A stretch of DNA of 64,000 nucleotides from positions 1 through 64,000 of the forward strand of contig CAMWJF010000011.1 in assembly GCA_947174505.1 (NCBI GenBank), in the 5' to 3' direction. The DNA comes from an uncultured Lachnospiraceae bacterium (GTDB taxonomy: Bacteria > Bacillota > Clostridia > Lachnospirales > Lachnospiraceae). The position numbers and the translations under genes were made by a program. Below are positions 62,976 through 64,000 of this stretch, one piece after another (positions within the stretch are counted from its first letter, which is position 1; each line of letters opens with the position of its first letter). Under the pieces are notes generated by a model, which saw nothing but the letters and a program-made list of their open reading frames with translations, made no database searches and was not told the origin of the DNA.

Positions 62976-63233
62976 ATGAGGGATTTTACTTATGTAATTA
63001 AGGATCCGGTGGGGCTGCATGCCAGACCTGCGGGTCTGCTGGTAAAGAAGGCGGGCGAGTTTACCAGCAGGATTACGATCGAGTCAGGGGGTAAAAGCGC
63101 TGAGGCGAAGAAACTGATTATGCTGATGGGGCTCGGAATCAAGCAGGGTGCGGAGGTTGTCTGCCGGATTGAGGGTGAGGACGAGGATGCCGCGCACGAG
63201 GCGCTCGCAAAATTTTTCGAAGAAAACTTATAA
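62976..63233 (+). CDS. ptsH: HPr-family phosphocarrier protein lacking Ser46
   Basis: The 85-residue protein has the HPr active site VGLHARPAG with His15 and the usual spacing of all elements. In Firmicutes HPr, residue 46 is the serine phosphorylated by HPr kinase (KSIMGVM); here the segment reads KKLIMLM with Lys46, so it cannot take that regulatory phosphate. It may be a transport-only carrier dedicated to this operon, with a regulated HPr elsewhere in the genome. AAGGAGGGAGG precedes the ATG by about ten bases. Confidence 0.93.
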   Translation: MRDFTYVIKDPVGLHARPAGLLVKKAGEFTSRITIESGGKSAEAKKLIMLMGLGIKQGAEVVCRIEGEDEDAAHEALAKFFEENL

Positions 63234-63254
63234 AATGATGGGGAGGTAGTGCTT

Positions 63255-64000
63255 ATGATGAAATATTTACAGAAACTGGGGAAGTCCCTGATGCTGCCGG
63301 TGGCGTGTCTGCCGATCTGCGGTATTCTGATGGGAATCGGATATGCGCTGTGCCCGGCGACGATGATTGCGGGTCGCGAGATGAGTGGCTTTTTGAATCT
63401 GTTGGGATTCTTTCTTGTGAAGGCCGGCGGTGCGCTGATTGACAATATGGCGCTTCTGTTTGTAATCGGCGTAGGCGTAGGCATGGCGGATGACCATGAC
63501 GGTACGGCAGGTCTTGCGGCGCTGGCATCATGGCTGATGATTACGAATCTGCTCTCTGTGGGAGTGGTTACCACATTGATTCCCGCCATCGCAGACGATG
63601 CGAACAGGACGCTTGCCTTCTCGGCAATTGCGAATCCGTTTATCGGTATCCTGTCCGGTATTATCGGTGCAACCTGCTACAATAAGTTCAAGAAAACACA
63701 GCTTCCGGACTGGATGTCGTTCTTCAGCGGCAAGCGGTGCGTTGCGATTATCTCCGGTGTCGTAGCAATCGTTGTGGCAGCGGTCCTGCTGTTTGTATGG
63801 CCTGTCGTATACGGTATCCTGCTGGCGGTCGGTAACGGTATTGTGAGTATGGGAGCGGTTGGCGCAGGCATCTATGCTTTCCTGAACAGACTGCTGATTC
63901 CCACAGGACTGCATCATGCACTCAACAACGTATTCTGGTTTGACACGGTGGGTCTCGGTGACCTGAGCCATTTCTGGGCAGGCGATACCAGCGCAGATGT
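63255..64000 (+). CDS. PTS glucose/N-acetylglucosamine-family IIC component (3' partial)
   Basis: The first 248 residues of a membrane permease are visible before the window ends. It starts MMKYLQKLGKSLMLPVACLP, the amphipathic N-terminus of the Glc/GlcNAc PTS family, and has VIGVGVGMADDHDGTAGLAAL, AIANPFIGILSG and LNRLLIPTGLHHALNNVFWFD, which carries the His-His of the sugar site. The last motif is closer to GlcNAc (NagE) than to glucose (PtsG) permeases. GGGGAGG precedes ATG 63255 (or 63258). Whether a IIB domain is fused cannot be seen. Confidence 0.88.
   Translation, partial: MMKYLQKLGKSLMLPVACLPICGILMGIGYALCPATMIAGREMSGFLNLLGFFLVKAGGALIDNMALLFVIGVGVGMADDHDGTAGLAALASWLMITNLLSVGVVTTLIPAIADDANRTLAFSAIANPFIGILSGIIGATCYNKFKKTQLPDWMSFFSGKRCVAIISGVVAIVVAAVLLFVWPVVYGILLAVGNGIVSMGAVGAGIYAFLNRLLIPTGLHHALNNVFWFDTVGLGDLSHFWAGDTSAD

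Overview
The window looks like chromosomal DNA of a Gram-positive anaerobe of the Clostridia, most likely a Lachnospiraceae-type gut bacterium. The reasons are strong GGAGG ribosome sites, frequent GTG/TTG starts, LytR-CpsA-Psr and GH25 wall proteins, PTS genes, and many families typical of that group (VTC/DUF4956/CotH, DUF4867, DUF5722, CspC-like S8 peptidases). No rRNA, tRNA, phage, IS element or CRISPR array was seen. The species is not identified.

Region 1 (1-34786) is a very large cell-surface polysaccharide locus on the + strand. It holds dTDP-sugar genes (rfbB, rfbA, rfbC; no rfbD in view), phosphoglucomutase, a Wzm/Wzt-type ABC exporter whose ATPase has a C-terminal glycan-binding-like domain, a methyltransferase-kinase protein resembling the WbdD chain terminator, six family-2 glycosyltransferases, a WcaJ-like priming sugar-phosphate transferase and an LCP ligase. 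Embedded in it are two membrane-anchored GH25 muramidases, a CotH kinase/VTC/DUF4956/carbohydrate-binding lipoprotein block, and a MoxR ATPase coupled to a DUF58-transglutaminase fusion. A plausible reading is assembly, capping, export and wall attachment of a rhamnose-type glycan, with remodelling and modification enzymes encoded alongside.

Region 2 (34811-46573) carries glmS, an HtrA-like protease, ClpX, an S8-family protein with Cys at the catalytic Ser site, a BMP-type lipoprotein, a DUF5722 putative glycosidase lipoprotein, another GT2 and an LspA-like protein. Region 3 (46612-54656) has a lone carbamate kinase, a degenerate-GGDEF/EAL protein behind a consensus promoter, and a LacI-type regulator divergent from xylulokinase-DUF4867-fucose-isomerase-family genes. 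Region 4 (54690-58888) is a response regulator, a histidine kinase without membrane segments, and an ABC ATPase/FtsX permease pair of the Bce type. Region 5 (58951-64000) is a FliD-C-like duplicated protein on the - strand, then a PTS cluster (IIA, enzyme I, an HPr lacking Ser46, IIC cut by the window end) behind a long structured leader.

Many intergenic spacers, mainly in regions 1 and 2, contain strong hairpins, mostly without U-tracts; they may act in mRNA processing or as partial terminators in long operons. All calls rest on reading motifs by eye; no database search was possible.
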